Shown here piece by piece: positions 26,124 through 35,654 of a DNA stretch of 52,424 nucleotides; position 1 is the first letter of the stretch, and each line of letters opens with the position of its first letter. The notes beneath the pieces were generated by a model. It searched no databases. It was not told where the DNA came from and saw only the letters and a list, made by a program, of their open reading frames with translations. The position numbers were made by a program, and so were the translations under genes. The stretch is from JAAFHS01 sp046049665 (GTDB taxonomy: Bacteria > Pseudomonadota > Alphaproteobacteria > Rhodobacterales > Rhodobacteraceae): assembly GCA_046049665.1 (NCBI GenBank), contig JBJOQW010000035.1:1-52424 (forward strand), written 5' to 3'.

Positions 26124-27515
26124 ATGACCGACACATCGCAATCCGCAACGCCGCAGAACCCGAACGAATCTGCGTTTCGCCGTTTTCTGCGCAACACAGA
26201 GATTGATCCGCGCCTTCTGGGCATGATCGGCGCACTGCTGCTGATCTGGTTCGCGTTCGAGGCCTATTCGGCAATTGTGCTGGGGCGTCCGTCCCTGCTG
26301 CTGGGTGCATCACAGGCCGAGGCGAACGGGTTCCTCACGCCACGCAACCTGTGGAACCTGTCGGTGCAGACGGCCTATATCGGGATCATGGCGACGGGGA
26401 TGGTGCTGGTCATCATCACGCGCAACATTGACCTGTCGGTCGGGTCGATCATGGGCATGGTCGGCATGTATATGGGCCTGTTGCAGGTGGAATACCTGAC
26501 GCCGGCACTGGGGCTGGGGCATCCGTCGATCTGGATCATCACGGTACTGTTCGGCATCACCATGGGCGCGCTGATCGGGGCGTTTCAAGGCACGCTGATC
26601 GCGTTTCTGAACATTCCGTCTTTCATCGTGACGCTGGGTGGTTTGCTGGTCTGGCGCGGTGCGGCCTTCCTTGTGGCGGGCGGCAAGACGATTGCGCCGC
26701 TGGATGAAACCTATGCGCTGATCGGGGGCGGTTCATTCGGCGCGCTGGGGCGCACGGGCAGCTGGATTTTCGCGGTCATCGCCTGCGTGTTCGTGATCTG
26801 GGCATTTCTGAGCGGGCGCAAGGCGCGGGCCTCGCACGGCTTTGTGCAGCGGCCGGTATGGGCCGAAACCTTTGTGATCGGGCTGGTCTGTGCCGTGATC
26901 CTGGGTGCGGCGACGGTGGTGAATTCCTACATCTGGCCCAAGGGCAACATCGAAAAATACTATGCAAGCATCGGGCAAGAGCTGCCGGAATGCGCCAAGG
27001 ACAGTGCGACGATCTATCAGGATGTCTGCGCCAGCTTTGGCCATGGCTTTGCCTTCCCGGTGATGATCCTGATCGCGGTGGCCATTGCGATGACGGTGCT
27101 GATGACGCGCACGCGGTTCGGGCGTTATGTCTTTGCCATCGGTGGCAACCCCGAGGCGGCGGCGCTGTCAGGCATCAACACGCGGGCGATGACGGTCAAG
27201 ATCTTTACGCTGATGGGCGGGCTTGCGGGCATTGCGGCGGTGATCGGTTCGGCGCGCCAGAACAGCGCCACGAACGCCATGGGCAACCTGGACGAGCTGT
27301 ATGTGATCGCGGCAGCCGTTGTGGGCGGCACATCGCTGGCAGGTGGTGTGGGCACGATCTATGGGGCGATCATCGGGGCGCTGATCCTGACATCGTTGCA
27401 GACGGGGATGGTGCTGATCGGGTTTGGTGACGGGTCATATCAGCGGATCGTCATCGGGATTGCGCTGGTTCTGGCCGTGTGGCTGGACATCGTTTACCGC
27501 AAACGCATCAAGTAA
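26124..27515 (+). CDS. xylH: Xylose ABC transporter permease
   Basis: A 463-residue inner-membrane permease of the BPD_transp_2 (CUT2) family with about ten or more hydrophobic segments. Signature stretches include GMVLVIITRNIDLSVGSIMG and FAIGGNPEAAALSGIN, the latter being the region that contacts the ATPase. An insert around residues 220-310 containing SGRKARASHGF and two Cys residues (PECAK, VCASF) is common in XylH. I chose ATG 26124 preceded by ACGAGG. It works with XylF and XylG. Confidence 0.92.
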   Translation: MTDTSQSATPQNPNESAFRRFLRNTEIDPRLLGMIGALLLIWFAFEAYSAIVLGRPSLLLGASQAEANGFLTPRNLWNLSVQTAYIGIMATGMVLVIITRNIDLSVGSIMGMVGMYMGLLQVEYLTPALGLGHPSIWIITVLFGITMGALIGAFQGTLIAFLNIPSFIVTLGGLLVWRGAAFLVAGGKTIAPLDETYALIGGGSFGALGRTGSWIFAVIACVFVIWAFLSGRKARASHGFVQRPVWAETFVIGLVCAVILGAATVVNSYIWPKGNIEKYYASIGQELPECAKDSATIYQDVCASFGHGFAFPVMILIAVAIAMTVLMTRTRFGRYVFAIGGNPEAAALSGINTRAMTVKIFTLMGGLAGIAAVIGSARQNSATNAMGNLDELYVIAAAVVGGTSLAGGVGTIYGAIIGALILTSLQTGMVLIGFGDGSYQRIVIGIALVLAVWLDIVYRKRIK

Positions 27516-27527
27516 GGGGCAAAGACC

Positions 27528-28289
27528 ATGACTGACAGAACGGGAACCCCGCTTGTAGAACTGCGTGACATCTCGATTTCCTTCGGGGGGATCAAGGCGG
27601 TTGATCATGTGACGGTCGATTTGTATCCGGGCGAAGTGGTGGGCCTGTTGGGCCACAACGGCGCGGGCAAATCGACGCTGATCAAATGCCTGTCAGGGGC
27701 CTATCGCAAGGATGCGGGGCAGATCCTGATCAATGGCAAAGAAGTGGATATCACCGATCCGCGTGATGCGCGGGCGATGAATATTGAAACGATCTATCAG
27801 ACACTTGCGCTGGCAGATAACCTGGATGCAGCGTCAAACCTGTTTCTGGGGCGCGAGCTGGTGAATTCCTTTGGCATGGTGAACGATTCCGCGATGGAAG
27901 CGGAAACGCGCAAGATCATGCACCGGCTGAACCCGAACTTCCGCAAGTTCAACGTGCCTGTCAGCGCGCTTTCGGGCGGGCAGCGGCAATCGGTGGCCAT
28001 TGCGCGGGCGGTGTATTTCAACGCGAAAATCCTGATCATGGATGAACCGACGGCAGCGCTGGGTCCGCATGAGACGCAGATGGTGTCTGACCTTATTCAG
28101 GAACTGAAGGCGCAGGGTCTGGGGATCTTCCTGATCGAGCATGACATTCACAACGTGATGAAGCTGTGCGACCGGGCGGTGGTCATGAAGAACGGCCAAC
28201 GCGTGGGCACGGTGAATGTGAAGGATGTGACGGATGAAGACATCCTTGGCATGATCATCCTCGGGAAAAAACCGCCGCAGGCCTATTGA
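27528..28289 (+). CDS. xylG: Xylose ABC transporter ATP-binding protein, single domain
   Basis: A 253-residue ATPase with Walker A GHNGAGKST, signature LSGGQRQS, Walker B ILIMDEPTAAL and the switch His in LIEHD. Most CUT2 ATPases, including enteric XylG, are about 500 residues with two fused nucleotide domains; this one has one, like FrcA-type transporters, and so must act as a homodimer. It lies 12 bases after xylH and one base before xylB, so it is clearly part of the operon. Confidence 0.9.
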   Translation: MTDRTGTPLVELRDISISFGGIKAVDHVTVDLYPGEVVGLLGHNGAGKSTLIKCLSGAYRKDAGQILINGKEVDITDPRDARAMNIETIYQTLALADNLDAASNLFLGRELVNSFGMVNDSAMEAETRKIMHRLNPNFRKFNVPVSALSGGQRQSVAIARAVYFNAKILIMDEPTAALGPHETQMVSDLIQELKAQGLGIFLIEHDIHNVMKLCDRAVVMKNGQRVGTVNVKDVTDEDILGMIILGKKPPQAY

Positions 28290-28290
28290 T

Positions 28291-29727
28291 ATGTTCATCG
28301 GGCTTGATCTGGGCACATCAGGGCTGAAAGGCATTCTGATTGATGACACACAGCGCGTGCTGGCCGAGGCTGTGGCACCGCTGAACGTATCACGCCCGCA
28401 TGACGGCTGGTCAGAGCAGGCACCGGCTGATTGGATTGCAGCGGCCGAAACAGTGATGGATCAGCTGGCGGCGCATGGTCTGGGCCGGGTGCAGGGCATT
28501 GGTCTTTCAGGCCATATGCACGGGGCCACCTTGCTGGACGCAGCGGATGAGGTGTTGCGCCCGTGCATCCTGTGGAACGACACGCGCAGCCATGTCGAGG
28601 CGGCGGAAATGGATGATGATCCGCTGTTCCGGCGGGTCACGGGCAACATCGTGTTTCCGGGCTTTACGGCACCAAAACTGCTGTGGGTGCAGCGGCATGA
28701 ACCGCAGGTCTGGCAGCGTGTGGCCAAGGTTCTGCTGCCGAAAGACTACCTGCGCCTGTGGCTGACGGGTGAACACGTTGCCGAAATGTCTGACGCGGCG
28801 GGCACAAGCTGGCTGGATACGGGCGCGCGCGACTGGTCGGATGATTGTCTGGCAGCCACGGGGCTGACGCGGGCGCAGATGCCGCGTCTGGTGGAAGGCT
28901 CGCAGGTTTCGGGCACCTTGCGGGGGGCTTTGGCCAGCCGTTGGGGCCTTTCGGCATCGGTCGTGGTGGCAGGCGGGGGCGGTGACAACGCGGCCAGTGG
29001 CGTGGGTGTGGGCGTGGTGCGGGCGGGCGATGCGTTTGTATCGCTGGGCACGTCGGGTGTGCTGTTCGCGGCAAATGATGGCTATCAGCCTGATCCGGCA
29101 ACGGCAGTGCACACGTTCTGCCATGCGCTGCCGAACACATGGCACCAGATGGGGGTGATCCTGTCGGCCACGGATTCGCTGAACTGGTATGCCGGGCTGG
29201 TGGGGGAAAGCGCATCGGCGCTGACAGGTGCCTTGGGTGCGCTTCACGCGCCGGGCAAGGCGATGTTCATGCCCTATCTGGGCGGTGAGCGGACGCCATT
29301 GAACAACGCGGCCATCCGTGGCGCGTTCTTCGGGCTGGAACATGCAACGGACCGCACGGCAGGCACACGCGCAGTGCTGGAGGGCGTGACCTTTGCCATA
29401 AGGGACTGCCGCGATGCGCTGGCCGCCACGGGCACGCGGGTTGAACGCCTGCTGGCGGTGGGCGGGGGATCGCGGTCTGACTACTGGCTGGCGGCCATTG
29501 CGACGGCGCTGAATTGCCCGGTGCAACTGCCGGTGGCGGGTGATTTCGGCGGGGCCTTTGGTGCTGCGCGCCTGGCCATCATGGCGGCGACGGGGGCAGG
29601 GGCCGAGGTGGCCAGCCTACCACAGATTGCACGCACGGTTGATCCGGTGCAGGCTTTGACTTCATCATTCAACGAAAGCCATGCGCGGTACCGCGCGGCC
29701 CAGACAGCATTGAAAGGCATATCATGA
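28291..29727 (+). CDS. xylB: Xylulokinase
   Basis: A 478-residue FGGY-family kinase that phosphorylates D-xylulose with ATP to give xylulose 5-phosphate. It opens with the phosphate-binding GLDLGTSGLKGILID, has SGHMHGATLLD at about residue 75, and ends with the second FGGY signature around AVGGGSRSDYWLAAIA. The catalytic Asp lies in GGGGDNAASGVGVG. The stop overlaps the xylA start by four bases. Confidence 0.95.
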   Translation: MFIGLDLGTSGLKGILIDDTQRVLAEAVAPLNVSRPHDGWSEQAPADWIAAAETVMDQLAAHGLGRVQGIGLSGHMHGATLLDAADEVLRPCILWNDTRSHVEAAEMDDDPLFRRVTGNIVFPGFTAPKLLWVQRHEPQVWQRVAKVLLPKDYLRLWLTGEHVAEMSDAAGTSWLDTGARDWSDDCLAATGLTRAQMPRLVEGSQVSGTLRGALASRWGLSASVVVAGGGGDNAASGVGVGVVRAGDAFVSLGTSGVLFAANDGYQPDPATAVHTFCHALPNTWHQMGVILSATDSLNWYAGLVGESASALTGALGALHAPGKAMFMPYLGGERTPLNNAAIRGAFFGLEHATDRTAGTRAVLEGVTFAIRDCRDALAATGTRVERLLAVGGGSRSDYWLAAIATALNCPVQLPVAGDFGGAFGAARLAIMAATGAGAEVASLPQIARTVDPVQALTSSFNESHARYRAAQTALKGIS

Positions 29728-31025
29728 CCGATTTCTTCAAAGGCATTCCGCAGATCAAATTCGAAGGCATGGAATCGACCAACGAATTCGCCTTCCGCCA
29801 TTACGACCCGGATGAAGAGATCATGGGCAAGCGGATGGAGGATCATCTGCGCTTTGCGGTGGCCTATTGGCATTCCTTTGCATGGCCGGGGGGTGACCCG
29901 TTTGGCGGGCAGACGTTTGACCGGCCATGGTTCGGCGACAGCATGGCGCTGGCCAAGATGAAGGCGGATGTGGCGTTCGAGATGTTCGATATTCTGGGCG
30001 TGCCGTTCTATGCGTTCCACGATGCGGATGCGCGTCCGGAAGGCGAGACATTCGCCGAAAGCCTGCGTAACCTTGAGGAAATCGTTGATTACCTTGGGGA
30101 AAAGCAATCCAGCCACAAGGCGAAATTGCTGTGGGGCACGGCGAACATGTTCAGCCACAAGCGCTGGATGTCAGGGGCGGCCACGAACCCGGACCCGGAG
30201 GTTTACGCCTATGCAGCGGCCACGGTGAAGGCGGCGCTGGATGCCACGCACAAGCTGGGCGGGCAGAACTATGTGCTGTGGGGCGGGCGTGAGGGTTATG
30301 AGACGCTGCTGAACACGGACCTGAAGGCGGAACGCGCGCATGCGGGGCGCTTCTTGCAACAGGTGGTGGATTACAAGAACAAGATCGGCTTCAAGGGCAC
30401 GATCCTGATCGAGCCAAAACCGCAGGAACCATCAAAGCACCAGTATGATTACGACGTGGCGACGGTTTACGGCTTCCTCAAGGATTTCGGGCTGGAGCGC
30501 GAGGTCAAGGTGAACATCGAACAGGGCCATGCGATTCTGGCGGGCCATTCGTTTGAACACGAAATTGCGACGGCTGCAGCACTGGGGATTTTCGGATCAA
30601 TCGACATGAACCGGAACGATTACCAGTCCGGCTGGGATACGGACCAGTTCCCGAACAACCATGCGGAAAAGGCTGTGGCGTTCTATGAAATCCTGCGGGC
30701 GGGTGGTTACACCACGGGTGGCACGAACTTTGACGCGAAGATCCGGCGGCAAAGCCTTGACCCGGAAGACCTGATCCTTGCGCATGTGGGCGGGATGGAT
30801 ACCTGCGCACGGGCGCTGAAGGCGGCGGCCTATCTGCTGGAGGATGGTCTGCTGGAGGATGCGCGGAAAAAGCGTTACGCGGGCTGGGAACGTGAAGGCG
30901 CGCAAGGCATGCTGATGCAGCCGCTGGAAGTGATCGCGCAGGCGGTGATTGATGGCAACATCAACCCAAAGCCACGGTCAGGCCGTCAGGAACGGCTGGA
31001 GAATATCTGGAACTATTACGTCTGA
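29724..31025 (+). CDS. xylA: Xylose isomerase
   Basis: A 433-residue TIM-barrel enzyme that converts D-xylose to D-xylulose. The family signatures are present: the His in YAFHDADARPEG, VLWGGREGYETLLNTD, IEPKPQEPSKHQYD with the metal ligands, and HSFEHEIATAAALG followed by GSIDMNRND. Length is that of class II xylose isomerases. It is coupled to xylB (ATGA overlap) and to the GH3 gene downstream (TGATG). Confidence 0.97.
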   Translation: MTDFFKGIPQIKFEGMESTNEFAFRHYDPDEEIMGKRMEDHLRFAVAYWHSFAWPGGDPFGGQTFDRPWFGDSMALAKMKADVAFEMFDILGVPFYAFHDADARPEGETFAESLRNLEEIVDYLGEKQSSHKAKLLWGTANMFSHKRWMSGAATNPDPEVYAYAAATVKAALDATHKLGGQNYVLWGGREGYETLLNTDLKAERAHAGRFLQQVVDYKNKIGFKGTILIEPKPQEPSKHQYDYDVATVYGFLKDFGLEREVKVNIEQGHAILAGHSFEHEIATAAALGIFGSIDMNRNDYQSGWDTDQFPNNHAEKAVAFYEILRAGGYTTGGTNFDAKIRRQSLDPEDLILAHVGGMDTCARALKAAAYLLEDGLLEDARKKRYAGWEREGAQGMLMQPLEVIAQAVIDGNINPKPRSGRQERLENIWNYYV

Positions 31026-32680
31026 TGGACCGGATCGACCACCTGCTTGGCCCCGCGCCGTTCAACCTGAACGACGCGGGGCGGGCATGGGTGCGCGAGA
31101 CGTTGGCGGGCATGACGACGGCGCAAAAGGTGCGCCATCTGTTCATCCATATCTGCTTTGGCACATCGCCGGGCCTGCCTGCGGAGATTGCGGCGCTGGA
31201 ACCGGCGGGGATAACCAAGTTCTTCGGGCCGGACGGCGCTGCCGAACTTGATACGCTGGATGCGATCCGCGCGGCTGCACCTATCCCCTATCTGATCAGC
31301 GCCGATCTGGAAGGCTCTCGCATGAGCCCGAGTTTCGGGACTGAGGTGCCCAATCCCTTGGCACTGGCGGCGACGGATGATGTGCAGGCATCTGCGACGA
31401 TTGCGGAAATCATGGCACGAGAGGCGCGGGCGGCGGGGGTCAATTGGAGCTTTACGCCGGTTCTGGATATCAACGCAGCCTTCCGGTCACCCATTGTGGC
31501 CACGCGGGGGCTTGGGTCAGACCCCACGCGCATCCGCGCCCATGCGCTGGCGCATATCAGCACCCTGCAAGGCAACGGCGTGGCGGCTACGGCCAAGCAC
31601 TGGCCGGGCGAAGGGCATGATGACCGTGACCAGCACCTTGTCACCACGATCAACCCGCTGACCATGGAGGAGTGGGAGGCAACGCATGGGGCGCTTTACC
31701 GGGCAACCATCAGCGCGGATGTGCTAAGCGTCATGTCCGCGCACATTGCCTTTCCGGCCTTTGCCGATGTGGAAGGGGTCGAGGCGTATCGCCCGGCGAG
31801 CGTGTCGCATCGGCTGACCCATACGCTGTTGCGCGAACATCTGGGCTTTAACGGCGTGATCGTATCCGATGCAACGCCCATGGCGGGCTTTGGGGCATGG
31901 GGGCCGCGTGATGTGATGCTGCCCGAGGTGATCACGGCGGGCTGTGATCTGATCCTGTTTTCGGATGCGCCACTGGATGATATCGCGCGGATCGAGGCGG
32001 CGGTGGCGGATGGCCGCATCAGCATGGACCGGTTGAATGAGGCGGTGACCCGCACGCTTGGCCTGAAAGCGTCGCTGAACCTGCATGAAGTGGGTCGTGC
32101 GCCGGCCGACCGCAGCAAACTGGCAACCCCGCAGGATGCGGCAACGGCAAGGGCCATTACCGCGCGCGCGCCGACGCTGGTAAAGGATACGAAGGGTATC
32201 TTGCCGCTGAACCCGGTGCGTCACCGCCGCGTGCTGGTGTATTCCACCGGTATCGTCACGCCCCTGCACGGTGCTGCGCAGCCGTTGGCCTTTATCGACA
32301 TGCTGCGCACCGAAGGCTTTGACGTCACGCTTTATGATGCGGACACAAACCCCGATCCGGCCAGCTTTGACCTTGTGCTCTACCTCATGGCCGAAGAAAC
32401 CCTGCTGACGCGCGGGCGCATTTTCCTTGATTGGGGGCGGCTGGCAGGTGGCATGCGTGGGGCCATGCGGCGCGCCTGGCATGATGTACCGACGGCGCTG
32501 ATCAGTTTTGGCTACCCGTATTACCTGTATGACGCGCCGCGCCTGCCCTGTCTGATCAACGCCTATTGCACCATGGACAGCATGCAAGCGGCCACGCTGA
32601 ACTGCCTGCTGGGCCGCGCTGATTTTCTGGGCACCAGCCCGGTTGACCCATTCTGCGGCCTGCCTGACGCACGGTTCTGA
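31025..32680 (+). CDS. Glycoside hydrolase family 3 enzyme with NagZ-type active-site loop
   Basis: A 551-residue GH3 protein without a signal peptide, so cytoplasmic. The catalytic nucleophile is Asp282 in GVIVSDATPMAGF. The loop KHWPGEGHDDRDQH (191-204) fits K-H-[FW]-P-G-x-G-x4-D-x-H, the Asp-His dyad characteristic of beta-N-acetylhexosaminidases (NagZ type), with Asp202 and His204. SADLEGSRM near residue 95 and a smaller C-terminal domain (ALISFGYPYYLYDAP) also fit. The operon position suggests a xylose-containing substrate, whereas the motif suggests GlcNAc or a phosphorolytic mechanism; the substrate is open. Its start overlaps the xylA stop by one base. Confidence 0.85.
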   Translation: MDRIDHLLGPAPFNLNDAGRAWVRETLAGMTTAQKVRHLFIHICFGTSPGLPAEIAALEPAGITKFFGPDGAAELDTLDAIRAAAPIPYLISADLEGSRMSPSFGTEVPNPLALAATDDVQASATIAEIMAREARAAGVNWSFTPVLDINAAFRSPIVATRGLGSDPTRIRAHALAHISTLQGNGVAATAKHWPGEGHDDRDQHLVTTINPLTMEEWEATHGALYRATISADVLSVMSAHIAFPAFADVEGVEAYRPASVSHRLTHTLLREHLGFNGVIVSDATPMAGFGAWGPRDVMLPEVITAGCDLILFSDAPLDDIARIEAAVADGRISMDRLNEAVTRTLGLKASLNLHEVGRAPADRSKLATPQDAATARAITARAPTLVKDTKGILPLNPVRHRRVLVYSTGIVTPLHGAAQPLAFIDMLRTEGFDVTLYDADTNPDPASFDLVLYLMAEETLLTRGRIFLDWGRLAGGMRGAMRRAWHDVPTALISFGYPYYLYDAPRLPCLINAYCTMDSMQAATLNCLLGRADFLGTSPVDPFCGLPDARF

Positions 32681-32753
32681 TGCCCCGATTACTGCTGTAA
32701 CCACCCAGCGAATGTTGTAGCAAACTTTGACCACCCGCACCGATGAGGTAAGC

Positions 32754-33785
32754 ATGACCTATACCCCCCGCGCTGATCGTTATGACCGCATGATCTATCG
32801 CCGTTGCGGGGCGTCAGGTGTGATGCTGCCTGCCATCAGCATCGGCCTGTGGCACAACTTTGGCCATGACACACCGCATGAGACAAAGCGCGCAATCTGC
32901 CATGCGGCCTTTGACCATGGCATCACGCATTTTGACCTTGCCAACAACTACGGCCCGCCAGCCGGCAGTGCGGAAAGCGCCTTTGGCGAGATTTTGCGGA
33001 CCGATCTCAAGGATCATCGGGATGAGCTGATCATCTCCTCCAAGGCGGGTTACCACATGTGGAACGGCCCTTACGGCGAATGGGGCAGCCGCAAGTATCT
33101 GGTGGCATCCTGTGACCAAAGCCTGAAGCGCATGGGGCTTGATTACGTGGATATCTTCTATTCCCACCGGTTTGATCCCGACACACCCCTGGAAGAAACC
33201 ATGGGGGCGCTGGATTACATCGTGCGGTCGGGCCGCGCGCTTTATGCCGGGATTTCCAGCCATAATTCGGAAAAGACGCGCGAAGCCGTGGCCATTCTGA
33301 ACCGCCTTGGCACGCCCTGCCTGATCCACCAGCCCAGCTACAACATCCTGAACCGTTGGGTCGAAACGGACGGGCTGAAGGATACGCTGGCCGATCTGGG
33401 TGTGGGGTCCATCGCCTTCACGCCGCTCGCGCAGGGGATTTTGACGCGCAAATATCTGAACGGCATTCCGGCAGGCAGCCGCGCGTCGCAGGGCAAATCG
33501 CTTGATCCGGCGGTGATAACGCCAAATGCGCTGGCATCCGTGCGCGCACTTGATGCAATGGCGCAGGCACGTGGGCAGACGCTGGCGCAAATGGCGCTGG
33601 CATGGGTGCTGCGGCGGGGGGGAATCACCACGGCGCTGATCGGGGCATCAAGTGCGGCGCAGGTGACAGATTGCTGCGGCGCCATCGCCAATCTGGACTT
33701 CACGGATGCGGAACTGGCGCAGATCGACAGCATTTCCGAAGAGAAAGACGTCAACTTGTGGGCGAAATCCTCGGCTTCAGACTAG
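32754..33785 (+). CDS. Aldo/keto reductase
   Basis: A 343-residue NADPH-dependent oxidoreductase of the YghZ/GPR type. The catalytic tetrad is intact: Asp61 and Tyr66 in FDLANNYGPP, Lys97 in SSKAGY and His138 in YSHRFDP. Close relatives reduce glyceraldehyde 3-phosphate or methylglyoxal. I chose ATG 32754 (MTYTPRADRY) because GAGGT precedes it with good spacing; the frame from 32727 adds nine unlike residues. It follows the GH3 gene after 73 bases with no clear terminator, so it may be the last gene of the xylose operon. Confidence 0.9.
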   Translation: MTYTPRADRYDRMIYRRCGASGVMLPAISIGLWHNFGHDTPHETKRAICHAAFDHGITHFDLANNYGPPAGSAESAFGEILRTDLKDHRDELIISSKAGYHMWNGPYGEWGSRKYLVASCDQSLKRMGLDYVDIFYSHRFDPDTPLEETMGALDYIVRSGRALYAGISSHNSEKTREAVAILNRLGTPCLIHQPSYNILNRWVETDGLKDTLADLGVGSIAFTPLAQGILTRKYLNGIPAGSRASQGKSLDPAVITPNALASVRALDAMAQARGQTLAQMALAWVLRRGGITTALIGASSAAQVTDCCGAIANLDFTDAELAQIDSISEEKDVNLWAKSSASD

Positions 33786-33912
33786 GCGCTGCCTTCCGCA
33801 GCCTGATTTATTGCGCCTTGTGCGTGTGTTGCTGGCACAGACATGTCATAAGCATGGCGGAATCGTTTTTCGCACCCTAGGTAAGGGGCGACACGACAAG
33901 AAGCGGTAGACG

Positions 33913-35592
33913 ATGAACCTGACGCTGAGAATTGAAAACTATCGCAGCCTTGAAGGCGGCAGCCCGATTGAAATCACCACCAGCGGGCGGTCGCTGCGTG
34001 TTGGGCGGGCAAATGGGAATGACTGGGTGCTGCCAGACAGCACGCGCTTTATTTCAAGCCATCATTTCGATGTGGATTTTCGCGATGGTGCCTGGTTCCT
34101 GACCGATAAATCCACGAACGGCACATTTCTGGTAGGCCAGCCTTACCGGTTGGATGGCCCATATCGATTGCAGCAGGGCGACAGGTTCCAGATCGGCCCT
34201 TACTTCATGATTGTTCTTCTGGATGCCACGCCCGCCTTGCAGCCATTCGGTGCGAACACCGGGTTTGGTGCCATGCCGGCCGTCGCGCCACCGCCTGCGA
34301 TTGATTATTCTGACCCCTGGGCCGTGGGCAGCAGCGTTCCGGCACCCGTTGATCCGATGCCACGCAGCAGCAATGTGCGCAGGTCAAACGATTTTGGTGA
34401 TGAATTCATTGCCGCGCCATCCATCAGCGCCCCGCCAGTCCGGCCACCGGCCTTTGGCGCACCGCCGGTTGCGCCGCCAAGCTTTGCCGCACCCTCTGCT
34501 CCGCAAACCGGATTTGGCGTTCCACCCGTAACACCGCCTGCAGCACCTTCCGGCATCGGCGCGCCACCAATCAGCGCACCCCCGGCTGCGCCACTTGGTG
34601 GCCCTGCGACCCCGGCCTTTGGCGGGGTACAGCTCAGCTTGCCACCAACGCCTTTCCCGCCGCCATCTGCGCCTGCGCCTGCGCCTGCGCCATCGTCGCC
34701 GCCACCGCCAGCACCTGCGTCGCAGAACTGGACAACGCCGCCGTCACCTTTGAACGCCGGGCCCAGTGCAGGGTTCGCAGGCACGCCTGCGCCGGCCACG
34801 GCCTCTATCGGCATGGCCGCGCCGCCACCGCCGCCACCGGCCCCGCTGCCACTGGGGCAGCCACTGGGGCAGCCAGTCGCAGCGCCACCGTCCATGCCGG
34901 TCGCACCCCCGCCGCCCCCGCCTGTGCAACCTGCACCGGTGGCCTCGGTTCAGGCTGCCGCCGTTCCGGCAGCCCTGGCCAACGAAGATGCCGGGCGTGC
35001 CTTTGTGCGCGCCTTCTGCGAAGGCGCGGGCCTGTCTGCCGATGCCGTGGCCAAAATCTCGCCAAACGAGTTTGCGCGCGACCTGGGCAGCACCTTGCGT
35101 GTGGTGACCACCGAAATGATGGCCATGCTGCAGGATCGTGCCATGACCAAGCGGTTCACCAAGGGCGGGGATCGCACGATGATCGGCGCCAAGAACAACA
35201 ACCCACTCAAGTTCTTGCCGGATGCCAAGCAGGCGATGGAGGTGATGTTCGTCTCACCGCGCGATGGTTTCATGAAGGCGGGTGAATCGGTGACGGCCGG
35301 CATGTCTGATATCCGTCTGCACCAGATGGCCGTCTTTGCCGCCATTCAGCCAGCCTTGCTGAAACTGCTGGAAGACCTTTCGCCTGATTCCATTGATGAT
35401 GGATCGGGCGGCGGGGCAGTTTCCATTCTCAGCGGTGGGGCGAACAAGAAAAAGGCCTGGGATACGTTTGTGGAACGCTGGGATGCCAAGGCCGGGGCGC
35501 ATGAAAACGGAATGCTTGATGTGTTTCTGGCGCATTTCGCTGAAAGCTATGCGGCCGCAGTGGCTGCCGGGCGCAAAGACGGCAAAGGTTGA
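33913..35592 (+). CDS. tagH: FHA-domain type VI secretion protein (TagH/ImpI)
   Basis: A 559-residue protein. Residues about 25-90 are a forkhead-associated phosphothreonine-binding domain with LRVGRANGNDW, SSHH and STNGTFLVG. Residues about 118-355 form a Pro/Ala/Gly-rich linker. The C-terminus (about 356-559) is the T6SS-specific FHA-associated domain, with FVRAFCEGAG and the KFTKGGDRT/NNNPLKF-like region. The family links the T6SS to Thr-phosphorylation control (PpkA/PppA), although no kinase is in the window. It is first in the tss operon. Confidence 0.9.
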   Translation: MNLTLRIENYRSLEGGSPIEITTSGRSLRVGRANGNDWVLPDSTRFISSHHFDVDFRDGAWFLTDKSTNGTFLVGQPYRLDGPYRLQQGDRFQIGPYFMIVLLDATPALQPFGANTGFGAMPAVAPPPAIDYSDPWAVGSSVPAPVDPMPRSSNVRRSNDFGDEFIAAPSISAPPVRPPAFGAPPVAPPSFAAPSAPQTGFGVPPVTPPAAPSGIGAPPISAPPAAPLGGPATPAFGGVQLSLPPTPFPPPSAPAPAPAPSSPPPPAPASQNWTTPPSPLNAGPSAGFAGTPAPATASIGMAAPPPPPPAPLPLGQPLGQPVAAPPSMPVAPPPPPPVQPAPVASVQAAAVPAALANEDAGRAFVRAFCEGAGLSADAVAKISPNEFARDLGSTLRVVTTEMMAMLQDRAMTKRFTKGGDRTMIGAKNNNPLKFLPDAKQAMEVMFVSPRDGFMKAGESVTAGMSDIRLHQMAVFAAIQPALLKLLEDLSPDSIDDGSGGGAVSILSGGANKKKAWDTFVERWDAKAGAHENGMLDVFLAHFAESYAAAVAAGRKDGKG

Positions 35593-35654
35593 CGGATGGT
35601 TTGCTGCTGCTAGGGTCGGCTTATTGCGCCTTGAATGATTGATCGGAGCGATTG

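Noticed and set aside
28507..29526. 339-residue minus-strand frame opposite xylB
   Set aside because: Arg- and His-rich composition without any domain; xylB on the other strand is certain.
31724..32755. 343-residue minus-strand frame opposite the GH3 gene
   Set aside because: No motif, and it is antisense to a clear enzyme with intact catalytic residues.
33785..33817. Weak GGCGC/GCGCC repeat after the aldo/keto reductase gene as a terminator
   Set aside because: The stem is only five bases with a long loop and no T run, so a terminator cannot be supported.
33833..33850. Possible sigma-54 promoter before tagH
   Set aside because: TGGCAC is present, but the -12 element at the required spacing is TC rather than GC, so the invariant dinucleotide is missing.
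34420..34960. Pro/Ala-coding repeats in tagH as a tandem DNA repeat
   Set aside because: The repetition is low-complexity coding for a flexible linker with no regular unit length.
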